Shown: positions 22,322 to 31,091 of the stretch, in pieces
How the letters are laid out: each line of letters opens with the position of its first letter
Position numbering within the stretch: the stretch's first letter is position 1
From: Roseomonas genomospecies 6
Lineage (GTDB): Bacteria > Pseudomonadota > Alphaproteobacteria > Azospirillales > Azospirillaceae
DNA length: 64,000 nt
Assembly: GCF_008365375.1 (NCBI RefSeq)
Contig: NZ_QOKW01000004.1
Location: forward strand, 1 to 64,000
Direction of reading: 5' to 3'
Program-made: the position numbers and the translations under genes
Notes under the pieces: model-generated
Told to the model about the DNA's origin: nothing
Databases searched by the model: none
The model's input: the letters and a program-made list of their open reading frames with translations, nothing else

Positions 22322-23071
22322 GTGTTCAACGAGACGGTCGGCCTGACGGTCCTGATCCTGACCGTCGCCACGCTGTACGCGGCGGTCGGGCAGGCGGGCG
22401 CTTCGGGCTATCTCGCCGTCATGGGCATCGTCGGGCTGGACCCGGCGACGATGAAGCCGACGGCGCTCGCCCTCAACCTCCTGGTCGCCGGCATCGGCAC
22501 CGCCCGCTTCGCGCGCGCGGGGCTGTTCGACTGGAAGGTCTTCTACCCGTTCGGCGTCCTGGGAATGCCCTTTTCGTTCTTGGGCGGCACGATGCACCTG
22601 CCGCCCCATCTCTATTACCCGCTGGTCGGGGCCATCCTCCTCCTGGCGTCGCTGGAGCTGGCGCGCTCCACCTGGGCGGCGCGAGGAGTCCCCGAGCGGA
22701 CGGTCCCGGCCCGCCCCCCTTTCCTTCCGGCGCTCGCCGCCGGGGCCGCGGTCGGCTTCCTGTCCGGGATGACCGGCACGGGCGGCGGAATCTTCCTGGC
22801 CCCGCTGATCCTGCTCATGGGGTGGGTCGAGACCCGCCGCGCCGCCGCCGTCTCCGCCGCCTACAACCTGCTGAATTCGGCGGCGGCACTGGCCGGGACC
22901 TGGACCACCGCCGCGGTCCTGCCGCCGGCCCTGCCCTGGTGGCTGGCCGCCGCCGGGGCCGGCGGAGCGGTCGGGGCCTGGCTGGGCAGCCGCCACCTGC
23001 CGACCGCGGCGCTGCGCTATCTGCTCTCCGCGATCCTCGCTTTGTCCGGCATCAAGATGCTGACCGCCTGA
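22322..23071 (+). CDS. TauE/SafE-family anion exporter/permease
   Basis: 249 residues from a GTG at 22322, with GGGGAAGG five bases upstream; a GTG at 22316 or a longer form are alternatives. Eight or so hydrophobic helices are visible, starting LTVLILTVATLYAAVGQ and ending YLLSAILALSGIKML. The paired Gly-rich repeats VGQAGASGYLAVMG and GFLSGMTGTGGGIFLAPLIL are the family hallmark. These permeases move sulfite, sulfonates or related small anions. The 3' end overlaps the convergent dehydrogenase gene by 20 bases. The nearby TusA and molybdenum genes fit a sulfur theme. Confidence 0.85.
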   Translation: MFNETVGLTVLILTVATLYAAVGQAGASGYLAVMGIVGLDPATMKPTALALNLLVAGIGTARFARAGLFDWKVFYPFGVLGMPFSFLGGTMHLPPHLYYPLVGAILLLASLELARSTWAARGVPERTVPARPPFLPALAAGAAVGFLSGMTGTGGGIFLAPLILLMGWVETRRAAAVSAAYNLLNSAAALAGTWTTAAVLPPALPWWLAAAGAGGAVGAWLGSRHLPTAALRYLLSAILALSGIKMLTA

Positions 23072-24104
23072 CCCCCGGCGCCCCCTGCCACGCCCGCCGC
23101 TCCCACACATGGGCGGGAAGACGGCTCATCAGGCCGATGGGCAGAAGGAACAGGGCGAGGTTGGTCCAGCAGAAGGCCCGCCGCTCCCCCGTCCGGCCTT
23201 GTGGGGAGCGGGAGGCGGCGCGCTCCATCCAGCCGCCGCTGGCCTCCCGATAGTCCGGCATGGCCTCCAGGACGGCGCCGGAGGTGTCGCGGGCCGGGCG
23301 GTTGTCGAACATGTCCCGGTCCATGCGGTGGGCCAGCATGCGGTCCGCGAGGCCGGGGGCCACCGCATGCGGCAGGGCGGCGGAGCGTCCCGCGGCGCCG
23401 ACGAACAGCTCGGGCCGGGGATTCTCGGCGAGCCGCAGGATGGCCTCGGCCACCTCCTCCGGCGGACGCAGCGGAGTCATCGCCTTGACGGCGCGGCCCG
23501 TGTAGTTCGCGCCGTGCTGCCACAGCGGCGTGTCGATGGGGCCGGGCAGGACGGTGCAGACCTGGATGCCGGGGTCCTCCACCAGCTCCTGCCGCAGGGT
23601 TTCGGAGAAGCCGCGCACCGCGAACTTGCTGGCGGCGTAGGCGGCGGCGTAGCGCTGCCCGACGATGGAGGCCAGCGAAGCGACGTTGATGACCGTGCCC
23701 TCCCCCCGCTCCAGGAAATGGGGAAGCACGGCGCGGCAGCCGTTGGCGGTGCCGAAGAAGTTGGTGCGCATCACCTCCTCGAACACGTCCTGCGGAGTCT
23801 CCTCGAAAGCCCCGAAGGCGATCACGCCCGCGTTGTTCACCCAGACGTCGATTCCGCCGAACACCTCGATGGCGCGTTCGGCCAGCCGGTTCATCTGATC
23901 CTGGTCGCGCACGTCGGTGGGGACCACCATCGCCCGCCCGCCGGCCTCCACGCAGTCCTCCGCGACCTCGTGCAGGGCGGCGTGGCGCCGGGCCGCCAGG
24001 ACCACCGCGGCCCCGTGGCGCGCGAATTCCAGGGCGGTCGCCCGGCCGATCCCGCTGGACGCCCCGGTGATGACCACCACCTTGTCGAAATGCCGACCGG
24101 CCAT
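23052..24104 (-). CDS. Short-chain dehydrogenase with C-terminal hydrophobic segment
   Basis: 350 residues. The cofactor motif TGASSGIG (13-20), NNAGV, the Ser in NVASLAS and YAAAYAASK show a complete classical SDR catalytic set. After about residue 250 the protein departs from the 250-residue norm, with an extension ending in a hydrophobic segment FCWTNLALFLLPIGLMS that may touch the membrane. The start at 24104 has GGGAGC upstream; the frame continues earlier but without SDR features. Substrate unknown. The 3' end overlaps the convergent TauE-like gene by 20 bases. Confidence 0.85.
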   Translation of the reverse strand: MAGRHFDKVVVITGASSGIGRATALEFARHGAAVVLAARRHAALHEVAEDCVEAGGRAMVVPTDVRDQDQMNRLAERAIEVFGGIDVWVNNAGVIAFGAFEETPQDVFEEVMRTNFFGTANGCRAVLPHFLERGEGTVINVASLASIVGQRYAAAYAASKFAVRGFSETLRQELVEDPGIQVCTVLPGPIDTPLWQHGANYTGRAVKAMTPLRPPEEVAEAILRLAENPRPELFVGAAGRSAALPHAVAPGLADRMLAHRMDRDMFDNRPARDTSGAVLEAMPDYREASGGWMERAASRSPQGRTGERRAFCWTNLALFLLPIGLMSRLPAHVWERRAWQGAPGVRRSAS

Positions 24105-24292
24105 AAGCGTTGCTCCCGCATCGTTTGTTCGAGTCCGTTTCCTGGCTAACATCCCAGCCCGGCAAAGGTGCCCCGGCCCTCCGGAACGGCCAGCCATCCG
24201 GAACGCCCAGCCATCCGGAACGGTGGAGGCGGAGGCGCGAACCCGCTACAGTCGCGGCGTCCGGTGACGATGCAGAAGAAGAGGTTTAGTCC

Positions 24293-24529
24293 GTGGCGGC
24301 CAAGGAACTCGACGTGAAGGGGCTGCATTGCCCGCTGCCCATCCTGCGGACGCGCGCCCTGCTGGACAAGATGGCCGAGGGGGAGGAGGTGATCGTCTAC
24401 GCCACCGACCCGGCGTCGGTCATCGATTTCAAGCATTTCTGCAACACGACCGACAACGTGCTGCTGGCGCACGAGACGCGCGGGGAGGTGTTCGTGTACC
24501 ACATCCGCCGCGGCAGCTCCGCCGCCTGA
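24293..24529 (+). CDS. tusA: TusA-family sulfurtransferase
   Basis: 78 residues, the usual TusA size. The active-site Cys is in KGLHCPLPILRTR (Cys14 in the CPxP motif), followed by the family helix ALLDKMAEGEEVIVYATDP. TusA-like proteins carry sulfur as a persulfide to tRNA thiolation or molybdenum-cofactor maturation. Translation starts at a GTG with GAGG eight bases before. It is followed at 50 bases by the DUF2478 fusion and not far from moeA, which favours a role in molybdoenzyme maturation over tRNA thiolation. Confidence 0.85.
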   Translation: MAAKELDVKGLHCPLPILRTRALLDKMAEGEEVIVYATDPASVIDFKHFCNTTDNVLLAHETRGEVFVYHIRRGSSAA

Positions 24530-24579
24530 CCGCCCCGCCGCCCGACCTTCATCTCCCATTCCTGAAGGAGCCCGCCCCC

Positions 24580-25818
24580 ATGCCGATCCTGCGCCCCGCG
24601 GTTCCGCCTCCGCTGCGCCCCGGCGCGGTGGTCCATGGCCCCGGCTCCGCCGCCGTGGACGCGATGCTCGACCGTTTCGTGACGGAGCTGCAACGGCGCG
24701 GCTTCCGCGTCGGCGGCGTGGTCCAGCGCAACACCGGCGCGCCCGGCGACTGCGCCGAAGTCATGGAACTGGTGGACGTCGCCACCGGCAAGGCCTACGA
24801 CATCTCCCAGCATCTGGGCCGCCAATCGCAATCCTGCCGCGTCGATCCCCAGGGGGTGGCGGAGGCCAGCCAGGCTCTGCGCCGCGCCATCGCGGAGCGC
24901 GCCGACCTGCTGGTCGTCAACAAGTTCGCGGGGCTGGAGGCGCACGGCGAAGGGCTGGCGGACGAGCTTCTGGCCGGCATCGCCGAGGGGATTCCGGTGC
25001 TGACCAGCGTCGGCAGCCGCTTCCTCAACGAATGGCAGGCCTTCACCGGCGGCTTCACCTCCCTGATCTCTCCGGACGAGGAGGCGCTGTGGCGCTGGTG
25101 GGGGGCGCACCGGCTCTACGACGACCTGCTGCACGGGGTTGAGGACGCGCCGGTCCGCGCCGTCACCATCGGTGCCAAATGGATCATGGTGGAGACGGAG
25201 GGCGCCGGAGGTCCCGGCATCGGCCTCGCCGCCCGCCCGCAGTCGGCGCCGCCGCCCGATCCGGCGCGCTGGGCCGGGATGGGCCTCGCCGAACTGGCCG
25301 CGCAGGCCGCCCGGTCCTGGGACGCGCAGGAGGCCACGGTCGGCATGGCCGCCCTGAACGCCCACTACAACCGCCCGGGCCTGACCGGGTCGGCGGCCAA
25401 CGGTCTGGACCTGTTCGCCGGGATGGAGGGGCGCGTGGTGGTCTTCGGCGCCTTCCCGCAGATTGCCCGGCGCCTGCCCAACGCCCATGTGGTCGAAATG
25501 AACCCCAGCGGCGGCGAATATCCGGAAGCCGCCGGGGAGTGGTTGCTGCCGGGCGCGGAGGGCGCCGCCATCACCTCCTCCACCCTGACCAACCGCACCC
25601 TGCCCCGCCTGCTGTCGGCGGCGCAGGGGGTGCGCGTCGCCCTGGTCGGTCCCGGCACGCCCCTGACCCCGCGGCTGTTCCGCTACGGCATCGCCGCGCT
25701 GGCCGGCTTCGTGGTGGAGGACCGTGACGCTCTGGCCCAGGCGATCCTGGCCGGCGGCTCCTCCCGGAGCTTCCACCGCCATGGCCGCTTCGTCACGCTG
25801 CACAACGAACAAAACTGA
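24580..25818 (+). CDS. DUF2478-DUF364 fusion, probable molybdenum/metal-handling protein
   Basis: 412 residues. The N-terminal half (about 15-165) is a DUF2478 domain: LVDVATGKAYDISQ, SCRVDPQGVAEASQAL, LLVVNKFAGLEAHGEGLADE and WQAFTGG, which in other bacteria is a separate ORF near molybdate transport genes. The C-terminal half (about 230-405) is a DUF364 domain: NAHYNRPG, GRVVVFGAFPQIARRLP, ITSSTLTNRTLPRLLS and LVGPGTPLTPRLFRYG, a Rossmann-like domain linked with metal chelation. Both parts look intact. The ATG has GAAGGAG upstream. Position between tusA and a DUF1244 gene, near moeA, suggests molybdenum storage or insertion; this is inference. Confidence 0.75.
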   Translation: MPILRPAVPPPLRPGAVVHGPGSAAVDAMLDRFVTELQRRGFRVGGVVQRNTGAPGDCAEVMELVDVATGKAYDISQHLGRQSQSCRVDPQGVAEASQALRRAIAERADLLVVNKFAGLEAHGEGLADELLAGIAEGIPVLTSVGSRFLNEWQAFTGGFTSLISPDEEALWRWWGAHRLYDDLLHGVEDAPVRAVTIGAKWIMVETEGAGGPGIGLAARPQSAPPPDPARWAGMGLAELAAQAARSWDAQEATVGMAALNAHYNRPGLTGSAANGLDLFAGMEGRVVVFGAFPQIARRLPNAHVVEMNPSGGEYPEAAGEWLLPGAEGAAITSSTLTNRTLPRLLSAAQGVRVALVGPGTPLTPRLFRYGIAALAGFVVEDRDALAQAILAGGSSRSFHRHGRFVTLHNEQN

Positions 25819-25833
25819 AGGAGAGGGATTGGA

Positions 25834-26160
25834 ATGGACGAGAAGACCCGCACAGAGCTGGAAGCCGCCGCCTTCCGCGGGCTGGTCGCGCATCTTCAGA
25901 AGCGCACCGACGTGCAGAACATCGACCTGATGAATCTGGCCGGCTTCTGCCGCAACTGCCTGTCCAAATGGTACGCCGCCGCCGCCAAGGAGCGCGGCGT
26001 GCCGCTGACCGACGAGGAGGCCCGCATCGCCGTCTACGGCATGCCCTATTCGGAGTGGAAGGCGAAGCACCAGAAGGAGGCCACCCCCGAACAGCAGCAG
26101 AAGTTCGAGGACACCAAGCCCCTGCACGCCGAAATCAGCGGCCACATGCCGAAGAAGTAA
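25834..26160 (+). CDS. DUF1244-family protein
   Basis: 108 residues. The family signature is nearly perfect: FRGLVAHLQKRTDVQNIDLM, NLAGFCRNCLSKWY and VYGMPYSEWKAKHQ. The CRNC pair could bind a metal. The family is conserved in alpha- and gammaproteobacteria but has no known function. GGAGAGG lies just before the ATG, and the gene begins 15 bases after the DUF2478-DUF364 fusion, so the two are probably one transcript. A GC-rich hairpin follows. Confidence 0.85.
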   Translation: MDEKTRTELEAAAFRGLVAHLQKRTDVQNIDLMNLAGFCRNCLSKWYAAAAKERGVPLTDEEARIAVYGMPYSEWKAKHQKEATPEQQQKFEDTKPLHAEISGHMPKK

Positions 26161-26172
26161 CGGGTCGGAATC

Positions 26173-26195
26173 CCCTCTCCCGCCCCGGGAGAGGG
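26173..26195. terminator. Hairpin between convergent genes
   Basis: CCCTCTCCCG (26173-26182) pairs with CGGGAGAGGG (26186-26195), a 10-bp stem. It lies between the ends of the DUF1244 gene and moeA and may serve both directions. The same arm occurs in the repeat at 30074. Confidence 0.6.
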
Positions 26196-26216
26196 TATCT
26201 CAGGACGCCCTGGCGT

Positions 26217-27479
26217 TCAGGCGAACAGGCCGGTGAAGGGCAGGAATTCCACCATGTCCCCTTCGCGGATCGTCGTGGCGTCCGCGGGCATGTCGACCAG
26301 CCCGTCCGCCTCGACCATGGAGGTCAGCACGCCGGAGCTGTCGCTGGGGAACTTGTGGGCGACCGGACGGCCGTCGGGTCCGGTCGCCAGACGGGCGCGC
26401 AGGAATTCGCGCCGTCCCGGCTTCTTCCGGAACTCGAACCCGGCGACGACGAGGCAGCGCGGGGTCGGCGCGCTCTCCGCCCCCGACAGGCGAAGCACCA
26501 GCGGGCGGCCCACCAGCATGAAGGTCACCATGGCCGACACCGGGTTGCCCGGCAGGCCGAGGAACGGCGTCGTCCCGATGCGCCCGAGCGCCAGCGGCTT
26601 GCCCGGCTTCAACGCCAGCTTCCACAGATCGACGGACCCAAGCTCGCCGACCACCGCCTTCACATGGTCCTCCTCCCCCACCGAGGCGCCGCCGGAGGTG
26701 ACGACCAGATCGGCGGTCGCGGCGGCGTCGGCCAGCGCGGCGCGGGTGACGTCCGGCTTGTCCGGCAGGATGCCCAGGTCGCGCACCTCCGCCCCCAGCG
26801 CGTCGAGCTGGGCGGCCAGCGTGTAGCGGTTGGCGTCGTAGATGGTGCCGTCCGGCTTGTCCGTCCCCGGCTCGCGCAGCTCGTCGCCGGTGGAGAACAG
26901 GACGACGCGCAGCCGCTTGCGCACCGACAGGCTGGACCGGCCCACCGCGGCGGCCAGCCCGATCTCCTGGGCGCGCAGCCGCAGGCCGGGGGTGAGAACC
27001 ACGGACCCCGCCGTCATGTCCTCACCCGCGTCGCGGATGTTGGCGCCGCGCTCCAGGGTCGCGGGCACCAGCACCGTTCCTCCCTTGGACCCGTCCTCGG
27101 CCCGGCAATCCTCCTGCATGGCGACGGTGTCCACCCCCACCGGAATCGGCGCGCCGGTGAAGATGCGCACCGCCTCGCCCGGCCCGACCGTTCCGGGGAA
27201 GACGGTGCCGGCCGGCACGCGGCCGACCACGCTCAGCCGCAGATGGTCGCCCGCCGGATCGTTCCCCGCCATACGGAAGCCCCAGCCGTCCATCGCCGAG
27301 ACCGCCACCGGTGGGACGTTCACCGTCGCGGTCACCGGTTCCGCCAGGATGCGTCCCAGAGCGGCGCGCAGCGGCACCTCTTCCGGCTCCGTCACCGCAC
27401 CGTAGGTTCGCTGCACGCGGGCCAGCGCCTCGTCCAGCGGAAGGGGGGCAGTGGGGGCGGGGCCGGCGAAGCAGTCCAT
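26217..27479 (-). CDS. moeA: Molybdopterin molybdotransferase
   Basis: 420 residues, the usual MoeA length. Recognisable blocks are PPVAVSAMDGWGFR, GEAVRIFTGAPIPVGVDTVA, LFSTGDELREPG and VTSGGASVGEEDHVKA, and PFLGLPGNPVSAMVTFMLV. MoeA inserts molybdate into adenylylated molybdopterin, the last common step of molybdenum-cofactor synthesis, in the cytoplasm. The ATG at 27479 has GAAGGA upstream; the frame extends 23 codons further but those residues do not fit the family. It lies convergent to the tusA-DUF2478-DUF1244 unit, supporting a molybdenum theme. Confidence 0.95.
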   Translation of the reverse strand: MDCFAGPAPTAPLPLDEALARVQRTYGAVTEPEEVPLRAALGRILAEPVTATVNVPPVAVSAMDGWGFRMAGNDPAGDHLRLSVVGRVPAGTVFPGTVGPGEAVRIFTGAPIPVGVDTVAMQEDCRAEDGSKGGTVLVPATLERGANIRDAGEDMTAGSVVLTPGLRLRAQEIGLAAAVGRSSLSVRKRLRVVLFSTGDELREPGTDKPDGTIYDANRYTLAAQLDALGAEVRDLGILPDKPDVTRAALADAAATADLVVTSGGASVGEEDHVKAVVGELGSVDLWKLALKPGKPLALGRIGTTPFLGLPGNPVSAMVTFMLVGRPLVLRLSGAESAPTPRCLVVAGFEFRKKPGRREFLRARLATGPDGRPVAHKFPSDSSGVLTSMVEADGLVDMPADATTIREGDMVEFLPFTGLFA

Positions 27480-27874
27480 GCGAAGTTCCTTCTCCCTTGC
27501 AGGCGTCCGCCCTCGGCGTGCCATATCGCGCCGCATAGTCCGGAGCACGGGCGGTGCGCACCTTGATCATCGTCAAGACGCGGCCCGGCGCAAGCGCCCG
27601 TTCGGGAACCCACCATCCCGACGGGTCGCCCTCCGGCCCCGCCCGTCTCTTAACTATGGGCTATACGAATTATTTCTCGCAGCGCTGCGTTTTCGGCCTT
27701 GCGCATTTGGATCGATCCAAATAGGCTCACCGTCACGTTCGGCGCCGAGGGCGTTGCCGCAGGCCGCCGGACGACGAGAGGCCGACAACGAGAATCCCGC
27801 ACAGGGACCGTCCACCGGCAGAGCGCGGCCCCTGATCCGGCTGCGCCCCGGCTTGGCTGCGGAGGGAAAAGCCC
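27480..27874. other. Divergent promoter region of moeA and the amino-acid importer
   Basis: No gene seen. The region from about 27,640 to 27,730 is richer in A and T than its flanks and contains the perfect 18-bp palindrome at 27705-27722. No confident -10/-35 pair can be given. Confidence 0.5.
27705..27722. promoter_or_regulatory. Perfect 18-bp palindrome, candidate LacI-type operator
   Basis: ATTTGGATCGATCCAAAT is its own reverse complement with a central CG, a property of LacI-family operators. It lies about 150 bases before the amino-acid importer operon; a LacI-type regulator is encoded in the same gene run at 32072. The link between the two is inference. Confidence 0.5.
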
Positions 27875-28549
27875 GTGAACTACACGTTCGACTTCAACGC
27901 CGTCATCGGGTCCTGGGACTATCTGCTCCAGGGCGCGTGGCTGACCGTGCAATTGTCGATCGGCGCCATGATTCTCGGCCTGATCGTCGCGATTCTCTGC
28001 GCGCTCGGCAAGACGTCCGGGCCGAAGCCGATCCGCTGGATCATCAACGCCTACATCGAGGTGGTGCGCAACACGCCCTTCCTGGTGCAGATCTTCCTGA
28101 TCTTCTTCGGGCTGCCGACCATGGGCATCCGCCTGTCGCCGGACCTCGCGGCGCTGATCGCCATGGTCGTCAATGTCGGGGCCTACGCGACGGAGATCAT
28201 CCGCGCCGGCATCGAATCGATCCAAAAAGGCCAGATCGAAGCCGGGCTGGCGCTGGGGCTGAAGCCGTTGCAGGTCTTCCGCTACGTCGTCATCAAGCCG
28301 GCGCTGCGCACCGTCTACCCGGCGCTGACCAGCCAGTTCATCTTGCTGATGCTCAGCTCCAGCGTGGTGTCGGCGATCTCGGCGGACGAGCTGACCTCGG
28401 TGGCCAACAACATCCAGTCGCAGACCTTCCGCAGCTTCGAGATCTACATCGTGGTGACCGGCATCTATCTGGCGCTGGCGATGATGTTCTCCGCTCTGTT
28501 CGCCGGCATCTACAAGCTGGCCTTCGCCTACGACACCGACCGGCGCTGA
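27875..28549 (+). CDS. Polar amino-acid ABC transporter permease (first)
   Basis: 224 residues with about five membrane helices (LLQGAWLTVQLSIGAMILGL, FLVQIFLIFFGLP, and others). The cytoplasmic EAA-type loop AGIESIQKGQIEAGLALGLK, which docks on the ATPase, is intact, and NTPFLVQIFLIFFGLP is typical of HisM/GlnP-family permeases. GGAGGG precedes the GTG/ATG region and the ATG at 27875 opens the mature frame. It is the first gene of a permease-permease-binding protein-ATPase operon. Confidence 0.9.
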   Translation: MNYTFDFNAVIGSWDYLLQGAWLTVQLSIGAMILGLIVAILCALGKTSGPKPIRWIINAYIEVVRNTPFLVQIFLIFFGLPTMGIRLSPDLAALIAMVVNVGAYATEIIRAGIESIQKGQIEAGLALGLKPLQVFRYVVIKPALRTVYPALTSQFILLMLSSSVVSAISADELTSVANNIQSQTFRSFEIYIVVTGIYLALAMMFSALFAGIYKLAFAYDTDRR

Positions 28550-28563
28550 GGGAGGGCCGAGCC

Positions 28564-29217
28564 ATGATCCGCGCCTTCAGTTACAACGAGTTCCTGTTCC
28601 TCCTCAGCGCCGTGCAATGGACGCTGGCGCTGTCGGCCATCGCCTTCGTCGGCGGAGCGACGGTCGGCCTGTTCATCGCGCTGGCCCGCACCTCGGAGAT
28701 CAAGGCGGTGCGGCTGGCCGCCACCGGCTACATCCAGCTTTTCCAGGGCACGCCGCTGCTGATGCAGTTGTTCCTGGTCTTCTTCGGCGCCACGGTGCTG
28801 GGCTTCGACCTGAACCCCTGGGCCGCCGCGGCGCTGGGCCTGACGCTGAACGCCAGCGCCTTCCTGGGCGAAATCTGGCGCGGCTGCATCCAGTCGGTGC
28901 CGCGCGGCCAGTGGGAGGCGGCCTCCGCGCTCGGCCTGCGCTACCCGGGGCTGATGCGCTACGTGATCCTGCCGCAGGCGGTGAAGGTCGCGGTGCCGCC
29001 GACCGTCGGTTTCCTCGTGCAGCTCATCAAGAGCACGTCGCTGGCCGCCATCATCGGCTTCACCGAACTGACCCGCGCCGGGCAGATCGTCAACAACGCC
29101 ACCTTCCAGCCCTTCCTGGTGTTCGGGATCGTGGCAGCGCTCTACTTCGCCATGTGCTGGCCGCTGTCGCTTCTCAGCGCCCGGCTGGAGCGGCGCTACG
29201 CCGTCGCCACCCGCTAA
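28564..29217 (+). CDS. Polar amino-acid ABC transporter permease (second)
   Basis: 217 residues, starting 14 bases after the first permease (ATG 28564, GGAGGG eight bases before). Membrane helices include FLFLLSAVQWTLALSAIAFV and LLMQLFLVFFGATVLG, and the coupling loop reads GCIQSVPRGQWEAASALGLR. It would pair with the first permease as a heterodimeric channel for the substrate delivered by the binding protein encoded next. The longer open frame that begins at 27451 is not used by this protein. Confidence 0.9.
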   Translation: MIRAFSYNEFLFLLSAVQWTLALSAIAFVGGATVGLFIALARTSEIKAVRLAATGYIQLFQGTPLLMQLFLVFFGATVLGFDLNPWAAAALGLTLNASAFLGEIWRGCIQSVPRGQWEAASALGLRYPGLMRYVILPQAVKVAVPPTVGFLVQLIKSTSLAAIIGFTELTRAGQIVNNATFQPFLVFGIVAALYFAMCWPLSLLSARLERRYAVATR

Positions 29218-29264
29218 GCCCAAAACTGACCTTCGTCTTCATAAGAACCGTGAGGAAACCCCCA

Positions 29265-30065
29265 ATGAGCCTGTCGATCACCCGCCGCCTCGCCGTCGCC
29301 GGCGCCATGATGGCCGCTGCCGTCGCCCTGGCCGTTCCCGCCGCCGCCCAGACCGTCGACGAGATCAAGTCGAAGGGCAAGCTGACCATCGGCATGCTGG
29401 TGGACTTCCCGCCCTTCGGCATCACCACCGTCGACGGCAAGCCCGACGGCTACGACGCCGACGTCGCCAAGCTGCTGGGCAAGCACATGGGCGTCCCGGT
29501 GGAGATCGTTCCGGTCACCGGCCCGAACCGCATCCCCTATCTGCTGACCAACAAGGTGGACCTGCTGGTCGCCTCGCTGGGCATCACCCCGGCCCGCGCC
29601 GAGCAGGTGCAGTTCTCCGAGCCCTACGCCGCCATCGAGATCGGTCTGGTCGCCCCCGCCGACACCAAGATCAAGGACGCGGCGGAGCTGTCCGGCAAGC
29701 GCGTCGGCGTCGCCCGCGCCAGCACCCAGGACAACGCCCTGACCGCCGTCGCCCCGAAGGACGCGCGCATCATGCGCTTCGACGACGACGCCAGCGCCGT
29801 GCAGGCCATGCTGTCCGGTCAGGTCGACGCGCTGGGCCTCAGCAACGTGGTCACCAAGGAGATCAAGAAGCTGGCGCCGCAGGCGAACTACGAGATGAAG
29901 TTCGTCCTGAACCGTCAGGTCCAGGGCATCGCCATGCGCAAGGGCCAGGACGCCCTGCTGAAGTGGGTCAACGAGTTCATCGAGACCGCGAAGGCGAATG
30001 GCGAGCTGAACGAGGTCCACAAGAAGTGGCTGGGCACCGACCTGCCCCCGCTGACCAAGTCGTAA
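29265..30065 (+). CDS. Periplasmic amino-acid-binding protein
   Basis: 266 residues. The signal peptide is MSLSITRRLAVAGAMMAAAV with cleavage after an Ala-Ala-Ala near residue 28. The mature protein starts VDEIKSKGKLTIGMLVDFPP, then DGYDADVAKLLGKHMG and LLTNKVDLLVASLGITPARA, the pattern of family 3 solute-binding proteins (GlnH/HisJ type). It would catch a polar amino acid in the periplasm for the two permeases just upstream. TGAGGAAA precedes the ATG. The exact ligand cannot be read from the sequence. Confidence 0.9.
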   Translation: MSLSITRRLAVAGAMMAAAVALAVPAAAQTVDEIKSKGKLTIGMLVDFPPFGITTVDGKPDGYDADVAKLLGKHMGVPVEIVPVTGPNRIPYLLTNKVDLLVASLGITPARAEQVQFSEPYAAIEIGLVAPADTKIKDAAELSGKRVGVARASTQDNALTAVAPKDARIMRFDDDASAVQAMLSGQVDALGLSNVVTKEIKKLAPQANYEMKFVLNRQVQGIAMRKGQDALLKWVNEFIETAKANGELNEVHKKWLGTDLPPLTKS

Positions 30066-30073
30066 TCGCTCAA

Positions 30074-30272
30074 TCCCCTCTCCCGCCCCGGGAGAGGGTG
30101 CCCGCGAAGCGGGCGGGTGAGGGTACCGGCGAGGATCAGCGCACCATTCTCGGCGGCACCCTCACCCTTCCCACGCTCCGCGTGGGTCCCTTCCCTCTCC
30201 CGGGGCTCTCAGCGGCTATAGCCGCCTGACGCCGTCAGCGCCCGCATAGCGGGCGCGAGAGGCGGGAGAGGG
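30074..30272. repeat. Dispersed GC-rich palindromic repeat (long form)
   Basis: A run of nested palindromes (CCCTCTCCCGCCCCGGGAGAGGG, then GCCCGCGAAGCGGGCGGG written here only in part, then mirror copies) about 200 bases long. It separates the binding-protein and ATPase genes of one importer operon, so it may tune their relative expression by RNA hairpins. Related copies are at 33905, 51729, 22160 and 39130. Confidence 0.7.
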
Positions 30273-30295
30273 CCAAATCAGCAGGAGTTTCCCCC

Positions 30296-31084
30296 ATGGC
30301 GCTGGCTTACGAATCCACGGACGCCCCCATGCCGCGGCCCGTCAGCGGCGAGGTCGTCATCCGCATGGAAGGCGTCCAGAAATGGTACGACAGCTTCCAC
30401 GTGCTGAAGGACATCGAGCTGGAGGTCCGCAAGGGGGAACGCATCGTCATCTGCGGCCCCTCCGGCTCCGGCAAATCCACGCTGATCCGCTGCATCAACC
30501 AGCTTGAGAAGCACCAGAAGGGCACGATCACCGTCAACGGGATCACCCTCGATTCCCACCACCGCCACCTGGATCAGGTGCGGCGCGAGGTCGGGATGGT
30601 CTTCCAGCAGTTCAACCTGTTCCCGCACCTGACCGTGCTTCAGAACTGCATGCTGGCCCCCATGAAGGTGCGCGGCACCTCCAAGGACGAGGCGCGGGCC
30701 ATCGCCACGAAGTATCTGGAGCGCGTGCGCATCCCGGAGCAGGCGGACAAGTATCCCGGTCAGTTGTCCGGCGGCCAGCAGCAGCGCGTCGCCATCGCCC
30801 GTTCGCTGTGCATGAACCCGAAGGTGATGCTGTTCGACGAGCCGACCTCCGCGCTGGACCCCGAGATGGTCAAGGAGGTGCTGGACACCATGATCGGCCT
30901 CGCCGAGGACGGCATGACCATGCTCTGCGTGACCCACGAGATGGGCTTCGCCAAGTCGGTCGCCGACCGCGTGATCTTCATGGACCGCGGCGAGATCGTC
31001 GAGCAGGCCACCCCCGCCGAGTTCTTCACCAATCCCAAGTCCGAGCGGACCCGCAATTTCCTCGGCCAAATTCTCTCGCATTAA
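30296..31084 (+). CDS. Polar amino-acid ABC transporter ATPase
   Basis: 262 residues with all ABC motifs: Walker [10 protein letters not shown] (54-62), Q-loop [11 protein letters not shown], signature [11 protein letters not shown], Walker [13 protein letters not shown] and the H-loop VTHEMGF. This is the GlnQ/HisP type that energises polar amino-acid uptake. It begins after the long palindromic repeat with GCAGGAG before the ATG, and belongs to the importer above. The first 20 residues are an Asp/Pro-rich extension not seen in most relatives. Confidence 0.95.
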   Translation: MALAYESTDAPMPRPVSGEVVIRMEGVQKWYDSFHVLKDIELEVRKGERIVICGPSGSGKSTLIRCINQLEKHQKGTITVNGITLDSHHRHLDQVRREVGMVFQQFNLFPHLTVLQNCMLAPMKVRGTSKDEARAIATKYLERVRIPEQADKYPGQLSGGQQQRVAIARSLCMNPKVMLFDEPTSALDPEMVKEVLDTMIGLAEDGMTMLCVTHEMGFAKSVADRVIFMDRGEIVEQATPAEFFTNPKSERTRNFLGQILSH

Positions 31085-31091
31085 GGACAGC

